DNA from: Klebsiella terrigena
GTDB lineage: Bacteria; Pseudomonadota; Gammaproteobacteria; Enterobacterales; Enterobacteriaceae
Reading direction: 5' to 3'
NCBI RefSeq assembly: GCF_006539725.1
Contig: NZ_BJNO01000004.1
Location: 62,001-126,000 of the forward strand
Length of the DNA: 64,000 nt
The first letter of the stretch is position 1, and each line of letters starts with the position of its first letter. The position numbers and the translations under genes were made by a program. The notes beneath the pieces were generated by a model, which saw nothing but the letters and a program-made list of their open reading frames with translations, made no database searches and had not been told where the DNA came from. Below, piece by piece: positions 18,427-27,603 of the stretch.

Positions 18427-20625
18427 TTAGAAATCGTAGCTCATCGATACGCGAACGGTGCGCGGATCGCCCACCGACAGGTAGGTGCCGGAATCATCGA
18501 CGCCGGACCAGTACTTCTCGTTGGTGACGTTGGTTACCCCCGCACGCCAGACCATTTCGTTACCATCGGCGTTGAGGCGCATGCGGTAGCGCACGCCCAG
18601 ATCGAGGGTGGTATAGCTGTCGAGCTTCTTCGTATTCGCCGCATCGGCGTACTGCGAACCGGTGTGGTTAACGCGAGCGGTGGCCGTCAGGCCCTCGACC
18701 GGCTTGATGTCATACTCGGCCCCCAGCACCGCATAGAAACGCGCCACGCCAACCGCGTCTTTTCCGTCGTTGACGCCCTTAGCCGTTTTGGTCTGCTCGG
18801 GATCGAGCCACTGCGTGCTGCCGTTGAGGCGCAGCCCCAGCATCGGCTCGCCAAAGACGTTCAGCTCGGCGCCGCGGTTGCGCTGTTCGCCGTCCAGCCC
18901 GTAGTAGCCGTTCGCATCGGAAATCGCGTTCGGCTTTTTGATTTGAAACAGCGCCAGCGACCCGCCGACGGTGCCGTAGTCAACCTTCACGCCCACTTCA
19001 TCCTGCTTCGAGTGCGCGATCCCGGTGCTCTGCCCGGCGTTGGCGGCGGTATTTGGCGCCACGCTGCCCGGCTGCAGCGCTTCGGTGTGGTTGGCGTACA
19101 GCGACAGCGTTTCCCACGGCTTGTAGACGAGGCCCAGGGTCGGCGTCCAGCGGCTTTGGGTATAGAGCGAAGCGGGGTCCTCCACGCCGGTTTTATTGCT
19201 GTAGTTACGCACTACCACCTTCTGATGACGGGCGGCGGCGGTCAGCAGCACATTGTCGTTAAAGAAGCCCAGCGTATCGCTCAGCAGCCAGCCCTGAGTG
19301 CGGCTGCGCGAGGTGGTCAGGGGGTCGAAGTAGTTGCCGCCAAACAGGGTGTTATCCGGCATCGGCACGTCGCGGCCATCATAAATATTGGTGGTCGGGT
19401 TTTTCGTCGACATCCGCCACGCGGTTTTATCGCGCTTGATCTGCGCCGAGTAGCCGACGTTGACCTGATGGGAAATCGCGCCGGTGTTGAAGTCACCGCG
19501 CACGCCGCCCATACCGCTGAAGGCGTCGATAATCCGGTTGGTGTCCAGGCGCCCGGCGGTCGCGTCGCCGTTTTCATTCAGCAGCTTCGCGGTGCTGTAG
19601 GTGCCGGTCTCGTGCGCGTGCTGGCCGCCGAGGGAGCCGTACAGCGTCCAGCTGTCGCTGAGATCGTATTCCGCCTTCGCCATCCCGAATTCGTTCTCGA
19701 TATCGCTATAGCCCCACTTCTGGCCGTAGTTTTTGCGGTTATCCGGCACCGCGGGCACGAAGTCGACGCCGCTGACGTTCACCCCCATCTCCCCGCCGTG
19801 GAAGGTTTTTTTCTGGTAGCCAAAGTCGAGCGATGAACGGAAGCGATCGCTGCGGTAGTCCAGCCCCAGGGAGGCCAGCGTCGTGCGACGGCGGTCGTTT
19901 TCCACCGCCGCTTCGCCTTCGCGATGCACCAGGTTGACGCGCGCGCCGAACTGGTTGTCATCGCCAAAACGACGGCCGAGGTCGAGGCTGCCGCCGACCT
20001 GAGAATCGGAGGTATAGTCGACGCCCACCCTGGCGGTTGGGATATCCTCAGCCCGCTTCGGCTCAAGGTTGATCATCCCGCCGACGCCGCTGCTGGCCGC
20101 GCCGTTGAGCAGGCCGTTGGCACCCTTAAAGACCTCCACCCGCTCCAGCATCTGGGTATCCATCACCTGACGCGGCACCACGCCGGCGAGGCCGCCCATG
20201 GTCATGTCGTCGCCGTCGAGCTTAAAGCCGCGAATGCGGTAGGTTTCGGCAAAGTTACCGTAGCCCTGCACCGTCTGGATCCCCGCATCGTTGCTGACCA
20301 CGTCGGCAATGGTGCGCGCCTGCTGGTCCTGAATCAGCTTTGCGGTGTAGCCGATGACGTTAAAGGGGACGTCCATCGCCTTTTGTTCACCGAGCATGCC
20401 CAGCCGGCCGCCGTGGGCAATCTGCCCGTCGAGGAAAGCCGGCACCACCAGGTCGCCGCCGGCTTTAAAATCGCCGCCTTCGCTCGCCTGGACGACCATA
20501 ACCTCTTCGTTTTTTTTGCCGGCGCTGGCGTCGTCCGCCGCCGCCGCGCCCTGGGCGATGGCGCCAATCGTTAACGCCAGCAGCGTTTTACGCAGCGGGA
20601 AGGATGAAGTATGAGTGACGTGCAT
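18427..20625 (-). CDS. TonB-dependent siderophore receptor (FcuA/FhuE-like)
   Basis: A 732-residue outer-membrane receptor with signal peptide (cleavage near AQGAAAAD), TonB-box region (EEVMVVQA), plug domain (FAETYRIRGFKLDGDD, MLERVEVFKGANGLLNG) and a barrel ending in SMSYDF with C-terminal Phe. The plug sequence resembles FcuA-type ferrichrome receptors; the ligand is not certain. It is the second gene of an operon, 58 bp after a YncE-like lipoprotein gene; in E. coli yncE is likewise next to a TonB receptor gene (yncD), though divergent. A Fur-like box lies far upstream of the operon. Confidence 0.88.
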   Translation of the reverse strand: MHVTHTSSFPLRKTLLALTIGAIAQGAAAADDASAGKKNEEVMVVQASEGGDFKAGGDLVVPAFLDGQIAHGGRLGMLGEQKAMDVPFNVIGYTAKLIQDQQARTIADVVSNDAGIQTVQGYGNFAETYRIRGFKLDGDDMTMGGLAGVVPRQVMDTQMLERVEVFKGANGLLNGAASSGVGGMINLEPKRAEDIPTARVGVDYTSDSQVGGSLDLGRRFGDDNQFGARVNLVHREGEAAVENDRRRTTLASLGLDYRSDRFRSSLDFGYQKKTFHGGEMGVNVSGVDFVPAVPDNRKNYGQKWGYSDIENEFGMAKAEYDLSDSWTLYGSLGGQHAHETGTYSTAKLLNENGDATAGRLDTNRIIDAFSGMGGVRGDFNTGAISHQVNVGYSAQIKRDKTAWRMSTKNPTTNIYDGRDVPMPDNTLFGGNYFDPLTTSRSRTQGWLLSDTLGFFNDNVLLTAAARHQKVVVRNYSNKTGVEDPASLYTQSRWTPTLGLVYKPWETLSLYANHTEALQPGSVAPNTAANAGQSTGIAHSKQDEVGVKVDYGTVGGSLALFQIKKPNAISDANGYYGLDGEQRNRGAELNVFGEPMLGLRLNGSTQWLDPEQTKTAKGVNDGKDAVGVARFYAVLGAEYDIKPVEGLTATARVNHTGSQYADAANTKKLDSYTTLDLGVRYRMRLNADGNEMVWRAGVTNVTNEKYWSGVDDSGTYLSVGDPRTVRVSMSYDF

Positions 20626-20683
20626 AATGTGTCCCGTGGAGGAGAAAAGTGAAACAAAGGGCCCGCTGCCGGGCCAATTTTAG

Positions 20684-21769
20684 TTATTGATTCGCCAGCT
20701 CGAGGCGGACAACGCTGTCCGGGCCTTTGGTCGAATGATCTTTATTAAACGGCTGCTTGACGGTCACAAACAGCGTCTGACCATCGGCTGAGAGCAGCAG
20801 GCTGTTGGGGTTAGCCGGGATATCCCACTGACGCTTCTGCGCATAGCTGGTGCCGTCGAGGCTGATGACCTTGCCGGACTCGCGCCGGGAGATATAAATC
20901 TCATTGCGTTTCGGGTTGAACAGCACCGCCAGCGAGTCGCCCACGTCGAGCTGCTTGATCACCTTGCCGCTGTGAATATCCAGCACCAGGGTGGTTTTCG
21001 CTTTTGAGTTATCGGTGACGAACAGGCGGCCGGTTTCGCTATCTTCGGCGATATTCAGCAGCAGCGCCGGCTTGTCGCCCAGCGGCTTCCAGCGCTGCTC
21101 AACGCGGTTATTACGCGGGTTGATAACGAGGATCTCTCCGCCGCCGTTGGCCGCGTACAGGCGCCCGGTTTGCGCGGAATAGTGCAGGCCGGTCATCCAT
21201 TTGCCGGTGTTTTTAATTCGCGCTTTCAGCTTCAGCGTGTTGGCGTCAACCACCCAGATTTGCGCCGGGTCGGCAACTGCACCCACGTAGAGAGTGTCGT
21301 TCAGCAGCAGGATCTGCCGCGCGCCGTACGGCAGCCCCTTCTCGTTGCGCTCGCTAAACAGCAGGCGCTTTTTGACTTTGCCGGTGGCGGTGTCAATGGC
21401 GCTGATGCCGCCGTCGAGGGAGTTGGTGACGAACAGCGTTGCGCCATCCGGCGTTATCTGGACGGCAAAGTTTTTCAGGTCGGTATAGCTCAGGCCGATG
21501 GTCTTCAGGGTTTTCGGGTCGAGCTTATAGACCGCCCCGCCCTGCACGTCTTTAAAACCTTCGGCGCTGGCAACGTACAGCGCATCGCCTTTCGGGCTCA
21601 GCGCCATTTCATAGAGGCCTTCGGCCAGCTCGCGCTTCAGCGGCTGCGCCAGGGTAGTAGCGGCGGCGCTGTCGACAGCCGGTTGCGCAACGGGAGGGGT
21701 ATGGGTAGCGGCACAGCCGCTTAAGAGCGCAGAGATAGCCAGCGCGAGGGCCGGAATAGCGTATTTCAC
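20684..21769 (-). CDS. YncE-like beta-propeller lipoprotein
   Basis: A 361-residue protein with a lipoprotein signal peptide (ALLSGC), then a seven-bladed beta-propeller built of YVTN-like repeats (for example GDALYVASAEG, GATLFVTNSLDGGISAID, GQTLFVTVKQP). It matches E. coli YncE along its length, except that YncE has an ordinary signal peptide, whereas this one should be lipid-anchored. GTG start at 21769 with AAAGGA upstream. Known for YncE: iron-linked expression and DNA-binding in vitro; role unclear. Cotranscribed with the receptor gene, it may help a TonB-dependent transport step in the periplasm. Confidence 0.85.
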   Translation of the reverse strand: MKYAIPALALAISALLSGCAATHTPPVAQPAVDSAAATTLAQPLKRELAEGLYEMALSPKGDALYVASAEGFKDVQGGAVYKLDPKTLKTIGLSYTDLKNFAVQITPDGATLFVTNSLDGGISAIDTATGKVKKRLLFSERNEKGLPYGARQILLLNDTLYVGAVADPAQIWVVDANTLKLKARIKNTGKWMTGLHYSAQTGRLYAANGGGEILVINPRNNRVEQRWKPLGDKPALLLNIAEDSETGRLFVTDNSKAKTTLVLDIHSGKVIKQLDVGDSLAVLFNPKRNEIYISRRESGKVISLDGTSYAQKRQWDIPANPNSLLLSADGQTLFVTVKQPFNKDHSTKGPDSVVRLELANQ

Positions 21770-21934
21770 AGGAGGAATCCTTTACATAATCAATGACCTG
21801 ATGGTAGCTCCTGGCCGATATTTTTTGCTTCAGCCTTGCCGTACCGAGCCCCACCCTACGCCTTCGCTGTTTCCCTGTGAGCCACTCACTGACGCAGGTC
21901 ATTCCCTACTTAGCCTGCAAACAAAAAGAAGAAT

Positions 21935-21953
21935 GAGAACTATACTCATTATC
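21935..21953. promoter_or_regulatory. Fur-box-like operator
   Basis: GAGAACTATACTCATTATC matches 15 of 19 positions of the Fur consensus by hand count. It is about 165 bp upstream of the YncE-like lipoprotein start, so the operon would have a long leader if this overlaps its promoter. Confidence 0.55.
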
Positions 21954-22063
21954 GTCATTCAGGCAAGCGTAATCACTTCCGTTGCGGGCAAAAACAGTAA
22001 TCTGCTGATTTTAGAACATGATACGCGAAGGGATTTGTCGCCAGCCTGGGAGCATGACGTTGC

Positions 22064-22093
22064 GCCTTCCCGGACACCGCCGTCCGGGAAGGC
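22064..22093. terminator. Perfect 12-bp hairpin after the NDH-2 gene
   Basis: GCCTTCCCGGAC pairs perfectly across a 6-nt loop, 25 bp beyond the NDH-2 stop. There is no T-tract on the minus strand, so it may be a terminator or an RNA-stabilising dyad. Confidence 0.5.
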
Positions 22094-22117
22094 TATTTCA
22101 TCTTTCGTGCAGCGTGT

Positions 22118-23422
22118 TTAGTGCAGCTTGAGGTGCGGACGAATGATGCGGTTAATCCCGCCGGAGAGCATCAGCAGGCCGGTTTTCACGTAGCCGTGCA
22201 GCGTCACCTGATGCATACGGTACAGCGAATCGTAGACCAGGCGCGCGAGCCTGCCCTCCACCATCATCGGCCCCACCGGCAGATGGCCCATAATGCTCCC
22301 GAGGGTGGTATAGCCTGAGAGCGAGACCAGCGAGCCGCGGTCGCGATAGACGAACGATTTCAGCGGTCGGCCCTTCAGCTGCGCAATAATGTTGTTCGCC
22401 GTGAAGAGGGCCATCTGGTGAGCCGCCTGGCCGCGCGGAGGAATAAATCCCCCCTCCGGGCGCGGGCAGGCGGCGCAGTCGCCGAAGGCAAAAATATGGC
22501 TATCGCGGGTGGTCTGCAGCGTCGGCTCAACGACCAGCTGGTTAATCCGGTTGGTCTCAAGGCCCGCAATTTCGCGCATAAAGTCCGGCGCCTTGATGCC
22601 GGCCGCCCACACCATCAGATCCGCGCTAATTACGCTGCCGTCTTTGGTGTGCAGCCCCTGCTCGTCGGCGCGGGTAATCAGGGTTTGGGTCATCACGTTG
22701 ACGCCCAGCTTCGTCAGCTCATCGCGCGCGGCCAGGGAGATGCGCTCCGGCAGCGCCGGCAGAATACGCTCGCCGGCTTCAACCAGGCTGACGTTCAGCG
22801 CCTCGTTGGTCAGATGCTTATAGCCGTAGCGCTGCAGCTCTTTCACCGCATTGTGCAGTTCGGCCGACAGTTCGACGCCCGTCGCCCCGCCGCCGACAAT
22901 GGCAATATTCACCTTGCCGAGGTTCTGCGGGTTAGCCGAATGCCTGAGGAACAGGTTAAGCATCTGCTGATGGAAGCGTTTTGCCTGCTCGGCGCTGTCG
23001 AGGAAAATACAGTTCTCTTTTACCCCCGGGGTATTAAAGTCGTTGGAGGTGCTGCCCAGCGCCATCACTAAGGTATCCCAGCCGAGGGTGCGTTCGGCAA
23101 CCAGCAGCTCGCCGTTTTCATCGCGCAGTTCCGCCAGGACGAGGGTTTTCGCGTCGCGATTAATATCGATAACGGCGCCGTGCTGGAACTCAAAATAGTG
23201 CTTACTGGCATGCGCCATAAAGCTTAGGGCGTCCACGCCGGCATCCAGCGATCCGGTCGCCACCTCATGCAGCAGCGGCTTCCACAGGTGGCTCTGGCTG
23301 CGATCGACGAGGATAATCTGAGCCTTATTACGTCGACCGAGCTTATGCCCCAGCTGCGTGGCCAGCTCCAGCCCGCCGGCACCGCCGCCGACAATGACAA
23401 TTTTTTTTAATGGCGCAGTCAC
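22118..23422 (-). CDS. Type II NADH:quinone oxidoreductase (Ndh paralogue)
   Basis: A 434-residue flavoprotein, the same length as E. coli Ndh and strongly similar ([20 protein letters not shown] for FAD binding, [45 protein letters not shown]-terminal IRPHLKLH). It feeds electrons from NADH to quinone without proton pumping. The context is not that of the standard ndh locus, and several positions differ from E. coli Ndh, so I treat it as a second NDH-2. GTG start at 23422 with AGGAGG six bases upstream. Three ArcA-like repeats lie within 80 bp upstream, suggesting oxygen control. Confidence 0.88.
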   Translation of the reverse strand: MTAPLKKIVIVGGGAGGLELATQLGHKLGRRNKAQIILVDRSQSHLWKPLLHEVATGSLDAGVDALSFMAHASKHYFEFQHGAVIDINRDAKTLVLAELRDENGELLVAERTLGWDTLVMALGSTSNDFNTPGVKENCIFLDSAEQAKRFHQQMLNLFLRHSANPQNLGKVNIAIVGGGATGVELSAELHNAVKELQRYGYKHLTNEALNVSLVEAGERILPALPERISLAARDELTKLGVNVMTQTLITRADEQGLHTKDGSVISADLMVWAAGIKAPDFMREIAGLETNRINQLVVEPTLQTTRDSHIFAFGDCAACPRPEGGFIPPRGQAAHQMALFTANNIIAQLKGRPLKSFVYRDRGSLVSLSGYTTLGSIMGHLPVGPMMVEGRLARLVYDSLYRMHQVTLHGYVKTGLLMLSGGINRIIRPHLKLH

Positions 23423-23770
23423 TGCAACCTCCTAAAAATAAAAAACCAATGTTAATTAAAAATTGTTAATTAAAAATTACTATGCAATATTTAATTAACA
23501 ACAGTTCGCCGAATAGCAATAAGCAAAAGAAATAATTCCGCAGCCTGTAGTAATAACGCCAAAATGGATAAGCAGCCATTTTTAATCCGCTTATTATTGT
23601 ACAAGTTTTCGCTGAATTCTCTGGCACACATATATGAGGTAAATAAAAAGGCCACTAAGTTGTTAGCTAGCGGCCGGAGGGAGGGTGATTTAAATATTAG
23701 CCCAAAGTATTATTTTATTGCCGACAAGAGTTAAACCCTAAAGAGTATATTTCGTCAGGCCCGTCGGCTA
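23423..23770. other. Intergenic region, A+T-rich, 348 bp
   Basis: Much richer in A+T than the surrounding genes. It holds the ArcA-like repeats and the presumed NDH-2 promoter. Nothing gene-like was recognised between about 23510 and the aldehyde dehydrogenase relic at 23771. Confidence 0.5.
23451..23500. promoter_or_regulatory. Triple ArcA-like repeat upstream of NDH-2
   Basis: GTTAATTAAAAATT occurs twice back to back (23451-23464, 23465-23478), and a near-identical copy lies inverted at 23487-23499. Known ArcA-P consensus is GTTAATTAAATGTTA, to which each repeat matches well. Placed 29-78 bp upstream of the NDH-2 start, it could bind phosphorylated ArcA and repress under low oxygen. Confidence 0.55.
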
Positions 23771-23908
23771 TTAATAGCGCACCATCACGGATTTAAGTTC
23801 AGTGTAATCATCAATAAACGCGCTGCCAAACTCGCGCCCGATGCCCGAGCCTTTCATGCCGCCAAAGGGGACCGCCGGGTCGGCGCCAGCGCGCAGGTGC
23901 TGAACGTA
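23771..23908 (-). pseudogene. Aldehyde dehydrogenase C-terminal relic
   Basis: The minus strand encodes about 45 residues that read as an ALDH C-terminus (VPFGGMKGSGIGREFG, then TELKSVMVRY and stop). PFGGxKxSGxGRE is a hallmark of the end of ALDH proteins. The segment before it (YVQHLRAGADPA) lacks the usual VWVN stretch, and no larger ALDH frame precedes it: the next 60 bp hold the terminator of the upstream aldo/keto reductase. It is therefore a leftover of a deleted gene. Confidence 0.8.
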
Positions 23909-23928
23909 ACGACGCACCGCTAGCCGGG

Positions 23929-23954
23929 AAAAGCCGGAGCCCGACGGCTCCGGC
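23929..23954 (-). terminator. Intrinsic terminator of the aldo/keto reductase gene
   Basis: A perfect 9-bp stem GCCGGAGCC with a 4-nt loop, followed on the minus strand by TTTT, 9 bp after the reductase stop. Confidence 0.75.
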
Positions 23955-23963
23955 AGGCGGCCA

Positions 23964-24917
23964 TCAGGCGCTGGCGATCTCGAGCCGCGCCAGCTGCGCG
24001 GCGTTGAGCGTCAGCCCGGCGGCGCGGGCAAAGCTCTCAACCTGGGCGACGCTGGTCGCGCTGGCGATCGGCGCGGTCACCCCTTCCCGGCTCATCAGCC
24101 AGGCGAGGGCCACCTCCGCCGGCTTAGCGTTGTGCTGCCCGGCAACCTCTTCGAGGGTATCGAGAATACGCATCCCGCGCGGATTGAGATATTTGGCGAT
24201 GCCGCCGCCGCGCTGGCTCTGCGCGAGGTCAGCCTGCTGGCGGTATTTACCGGTTAAAAAGCCGGAGGCCAGGCTGTAGTAGGTCACCACGCCAATCTCG
24301 CGGCTGATGCAGAGATCGCAGAGCGCGCCTTCGAAGGCGGAGCGGTGATAGAGATTATATTCCGGCTGCAGCACCTGCCAGGCCGGCAGGCCGCCCTTGC
24401 GCGCTACTTCCAGCGCCGCCGACAGCTGCTGTGCGTCGAGGTTCGACGCGCCGGTCGCGCGGATTTTTCCCGCCTGCTGCAGGGCCTGGAAGGCTTCCAG
24501 GGTTTCCGCCAGCGGAGTTTGCGGATCCGGCCAGTGGGCAAAATAGAGATCGATATGGTCGCTATTCAGGCGGCGCAGGGAGTGGTCTACCGCCTGCTGG
24601 ATCCAGGCTTTGCTCAGCCCTTTTTGCCCGTCGGGCCCCATATCTGCGCCGACCTTGCTGAAGATTTTAACCCGCTCACGCATCCCCGGCCGCGCCTGCA
24701 GCCAGCGGCCGATTATCGTTTCCGACTCTCCGCCCTGATTGCCGTCCGCCCAGCGGGAGTAAACGTCCGCCGTATCGATAGCGTCAAAGCCGTGGTCAAC
24801 GAAAGCATCAAGAATGGCAAAACTGGTTTTTTCATCGCAGGTCCAGCCGAAAACGTTGCCGCCAAAGACCAGCGGCGCAATGGAAAATCCGGTTTTGCCC
24901 AATGGACGTGTCATCAT
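23964..24917 (-). CDS. Aldo/keto reductase
   Basis: A 317-residue AKR-fold NADPH-dependent oxidoreductase. The catalytic tetrad is visible: Asp and Tyr in FDAIDTADVYSRW, Lys in VKIFSKVGAD and His in DLYFAHWPDP. Cofactor-site segments AWLMSREGVTAPIASATS and GASNLDAQQL are present. Closest in type to the YajO/Tas/L-glyceraldehyde 3-phosphate reductase group; substrate unknown. The ATG at 24917 is chosen over the in-frame GTG at 24926 because AGGAG sits seven bases before the former. Monocistronic with its own terminator. Confidence 0.88.
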   Translation of the reverse strand: MMTRPLGKTGFSIAPLVFGGNVFGWTCDEKTSFAILDAFVDHGFDAIDTADVYSRWADGNQGGESETIIGRWLQARPGMRERVKIFSKVGADMGPDGQKGLSKAWIQQAVDHSLRRLNSDHIDLYFAHWPDPQTPLAETLEAFQALQQAGKIRATGASNLDAQQLSAALEVARKGGLPAWQVLQPEYNLYHRSAFEGALCDLCISREIGVVTYYSLASGFLTGKYRQQADLAQSQRGGGIAKYLNPRGMRILDTLEEVAGQHNAKPAEVALAWLMSREGVTAPIASATSVAQVESFARAAGLTLNAAQLARLEIASA

Positions 24918-25098
24918 GCCGTTCACTCCTTATTGACCCGTCGTCCTTCAGGTTGCCCGCGCCCGGCCTGGTTCAACTCGAATGAGTGAGGGTCTCGTTT
25001 ATATTCTGCGTCCTGCGTTATCGGGCCAGGGTCAGAAATGATAGTAGAGAAAGGAAGCCTGAGGCGGGCTTTCCGTGCCCGCCGCCTGCATAACCGCA

Positions 25099-25875
25099 TT
25101 ATGTCCCGGAATAGACGTCAAAGCTAAAATATTTCCCGGCCAGTTTTTTATAGGTTCCGTCGGCAAGAATTTTGGCAATCGCGCCGTTAATCTCCTGACG
25201 TAAGGCGTCGTCGTCCTTGCGCAGGCCAATGGCCGCCCCGGCGCCAAACAGCTTATCATCCTGCAAATGACCGCCAACGAAGGCGAAATCTTTGCCCTGA
25301 GGCTGCTGCAGGAAGCTGTAGTCCGCCATCATTCCGGAGAGCACCGCGCCGTCGATACGCCCGGACTCCAGATCCCGCACCACGCTGTCGGCGCCCTGGT
25401 AGGCCACGATATTAATTCCCGCCGGACGCCAGTGCTGATTCACGTAGGTTTCCTGCGCCGAGCCCTGCTCCACGCCGATGGTTTTGCCCTTCAGCTGCTC
25501 CGGCGTATTGCCGCTCAGCGTATTTTTGCGCGCCACGAGGAACACCGGGCCGTTATAGAGCTTGTCGCTAAAGCCAATCTGCTCTTTACGCTTCTCGGTC
25601 ATATACATACCGGAGAGAATGGCGTCAAATTTACGCGCCTTCAGCGCCGGAATGATGCCATCGAAGTTGCTTTCCACCCACACGCATTTGGCCTGCAGCT
25701 GCTGGCAGATGGCGTTGCCTAAATCAATATCGAAACCCGCCAGCTTGCCCTGCGGATCCTTCCATTCAAACGGCGCAAAGGTCGGATCGACGCCAAAGCG
25801 AATTTCCTTATTTTCTGCGGCCAGCGCCGACGTTGAGGCCATCAGCGCAACCCACAGCAGAAGTGATTTTTTCAT
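25099..25875 (-). CDS. Amino-acid ABC transporter substrate-binding protein (HisJ/ArgT-like)
   Basis: A 258-residue periplasmic binding protein with signal peptide (cleavage after SALA) and the family 3 signature (GFDIDLGNAICQQL, about residues 48-61). It resembles the lysine/arginine/ornithine- and histidine-binding proteins. No permease or ATPase gene is adjacent, so it may dock with a HisQMP-type transporter elsewhere. It lies 19 bp downstream of an M20 amidohydrolase gene, suggesting that the released or substrate amino acid is what it binds. Confidence 0.88.
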   Translation of the reverse strand: MKKSLLLWVALMASTSALAAENKEIRFGVDPTFAPFEWKDPQGKLAGFDIDLGNAICQQLQAKCVWVESNFDGIIPALKARKFDAILSGMYMTEKRKEQIGFSDKLYNGPVFLVARKNTLSGNTPEQLKGKTIGVEQGSAQETYVNQHWRPAGINIVAYQGADSVVRDLESGRIDGAVLSGMMADYSFLQQPQGKDFAFVGGHLQDDKLFGAGAAIGLRKDDDALRQEINGAIAKILADGTYKKLAGKYFSFDVYSGT

Positions 25876-25894
25876 TATTTACGAGCTCCAGAGA

Positions 25895-27073
25895 TCAGCG
25901 GCAGTGCGTTTCAACTAACCGGGCGAAAAGCGTCGCGCCGGTGCTAATAATGTCATCATTAAAGTCGTAGCCTGGGTTATGCACCATGCAGCTGCCCTTG
26001 CCGCCCTTCTCGCCGTTGCCCAGCAGGAAGTAGCAGCCCGGACGCGCCTGCAGCATAAAGGCAAAATCCTCGCTGGCGTTCATCGGCGCGATCGACGGCA
26101 GCACCTTATCGCTGCCGAAGACCTCCAGCGCCAGCGCCCTGGCAAACGCCGTCTCCTCCTCGCTGTTGGTCAGCACCGGATAGGAGTCATAAACCTCGAT
26201 CTCGCTGGTTGCGCCGTAGCTTTTGGCGGTGAACTCGGTGATTTCGTGGATGCGTTTAATCAGCAGATCGCGGATCTCGGGCTTCATCGCCCTTACGGTC
26301 AGCTCCATCACCGCGCTTTGTGGAATGACGTTGGAGGCGATGCCCGACTGGAAGGTGCCGACGGTCACGACGGCGGTTTCTCCCGGCGGCACGTTGCGCG
26401 CGACGATGCTCTGCAGCGCCATCACCAGCGCCGCGCTGGCCAGAATGGGGTCAACCGTGCGGTCAGGGTGAGCGCCGTGGCCGCCGTAGCCGTGAACGGT
26501 GATTTTGACCGTATCCGCCGAGGCCATAAAGTTGCCGGCATAAAAGCCGAGCTTGCCGACCGGCAGCCCCGGCATGTTGTGCAGCGCAAAGATGCGCTCG
26601 CAGGGGAAGCGATCGAACAGCCCGTCTTTAATCATTAAATCCGCCCCGCCGATGGCCTCTTCCGCGGGCTGGAAAATTAGGTGCACGGTGCCGTTAAATT
26701 CGCAGGCCGGAGAAGCGATATACTTCGCCGCCGCCAGCAGGATAGTGGTGTGGCCGTCATGGCCGCAGGCGTGCATTTTTCCCGCCACGGTGCTGGCCCA
26801 GGGCAGGTCGGTGGTTTCAAAAATCGGCAGCGCGTCCATATCGGCGCGCAGCCCGATGGTGCGCGGCGAGTCGCCCTTGCGCAATGAACCGACCAGCCCG
26901 GTTTTTCCCAGCTCGCGGGTCACCTGATAGCCCCACTCCGTCAGCTTTCCGGCCACCAGCTCGCTGGTATTAAACTCTTCGAGGCTTAATTCCGGATTGG
27001 CATGTAAATAATGACGGATCGCAATCATTTCATCTTCAGCTGCTTTAATTTCTGGAATTACAAAATCGGTCAT
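25895..27073 (-). CDS. M20-family amidohydrolase (hippurate hydrolase/aminoacylase type)
   Basis: A 392-residue M20D metallopeptidase-like amidohydrolase with metal-site motifs MHACGHDGHTTILL (about 100-113), FQPAEEAIGG and the C-terminal ASEDFAFMLQARPG. Family members hydrolyse N-acyl amino acids, hippurate, IAA conjugates or similar amides. First gene of a two-gene operon with a cationic-amino-acid-type binding protein, so deacylation of an N-acylated amino acid is a reasonable but unproved role. Start supported by GGAGA six bases upstream. Confidence 0.88.
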   Translation of the reverse strand: MTDFVIPEIKAAEDEMIAIRHYLHANPELSLEEFNTSELVAGKLTEWGYQVTRELGKTGLVGSLRKGDSPRTIGLRADMDALPIFETTDLPWASTVAGKMHACGHDGHTTILLAAAKYIASPACEFNGTVHLIFQPAEEAIGGADLMIKDGLFDRFPCERIFALHNMPGLPVGKLGFYAGNFMASADTVKITVHGYGGHGAHPDRTVDPILASAALVMALQSIVARNVPPGETAVVTVGTFQSGIASNVIPQSAVMELTVRAMKPEIRDLLIKRIHEITEFTAKSYGATSEIEVYDSYPVLTNSEEETAFARALALEVFGSDKVLPSIAPMNASEDFAFMLQARPGCYFLLGNGEKGGKGSCMVHNPGYDFNDDIISTGATLFARLVETHCR

Positions 27074-27603
27074 GCCGGTCTCCGGGAAATAAGATCGTCA
27101 TTCTGCCTGCATCCGCGTGGGCAATAGTCCGGCCGCTCCCGTTTTCGCCCGGTCGGGCGCGGTATACGGCCGCTAATCCGGGTAAACGCCTGGGCGTTCG
27201 CCGCGCTGCAGAGCAAAATTCATTGGGTCAGGATATCTTCAATAATTGACGTTCCGACGGCGCCGAAACCTGAAGGATGAAGAATATACTCAGAGTCAAT
27301 AACTTATCTGGATAAGCGGTTATTGCAAGCAGCATTTCTAATTCCTGAGGGAGCCATCATCTTATTTACTAATGATTATTCAGCGCCTTATCAAAAGCAC
27401 CGGGGAAAATACGCCGGCGCCTGGCGCAGTAGAAAACGCGCCGCCGGGCAGGCTATTTCACCCCGGCTGGGAGCAGAGTAATAAGCTAATAAACAGGTAA
27501 AATTTAAATATAAACTTTTAAGTTCTGGGTCTTTATCACAATTTCATTCTACGATCGCCGACCTTAATCCCGTTTATCGCAACCCCTACGGCAGAGTGTA
27601 AAA
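27074..27603. other. Intergenic region, 530 bp, no gene seen
   Basis: The divergent gap between the amidohydrolase operon and the SYLF lipoprotein. It contains an inverted repeat CTTATC-TG-GATAAG at 27303-27316 that could be an operator, and an A+T-rich stretch at about 27480-27545 that could carry the lipoprotein promoter. No ORF with a ribosome-binding site or family resemblance was found. Confidence 0.5.

Larger units (their letters stand above)
21770..22117. other. Intergenic region, 348 bp, no gene seen
   Basis: Lies between the NDH-2 gene and the YncE-like operon, both on the minus strand. Apart from the Fur-like box and the hairpin listed separately, I see no gene. A plus-strand ORF of about 106 codons has no ribosome-binding site and no recognisable protein features. 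Confidence 0.5.

Noticed and set aside
18421-19836. A 471-codon plus-strand frame opposite the second TonB receptor
   Set aside because: Antisense shadow; low-complexity translation without motifs, whereas the minus strand shows plug and barrel signatures.
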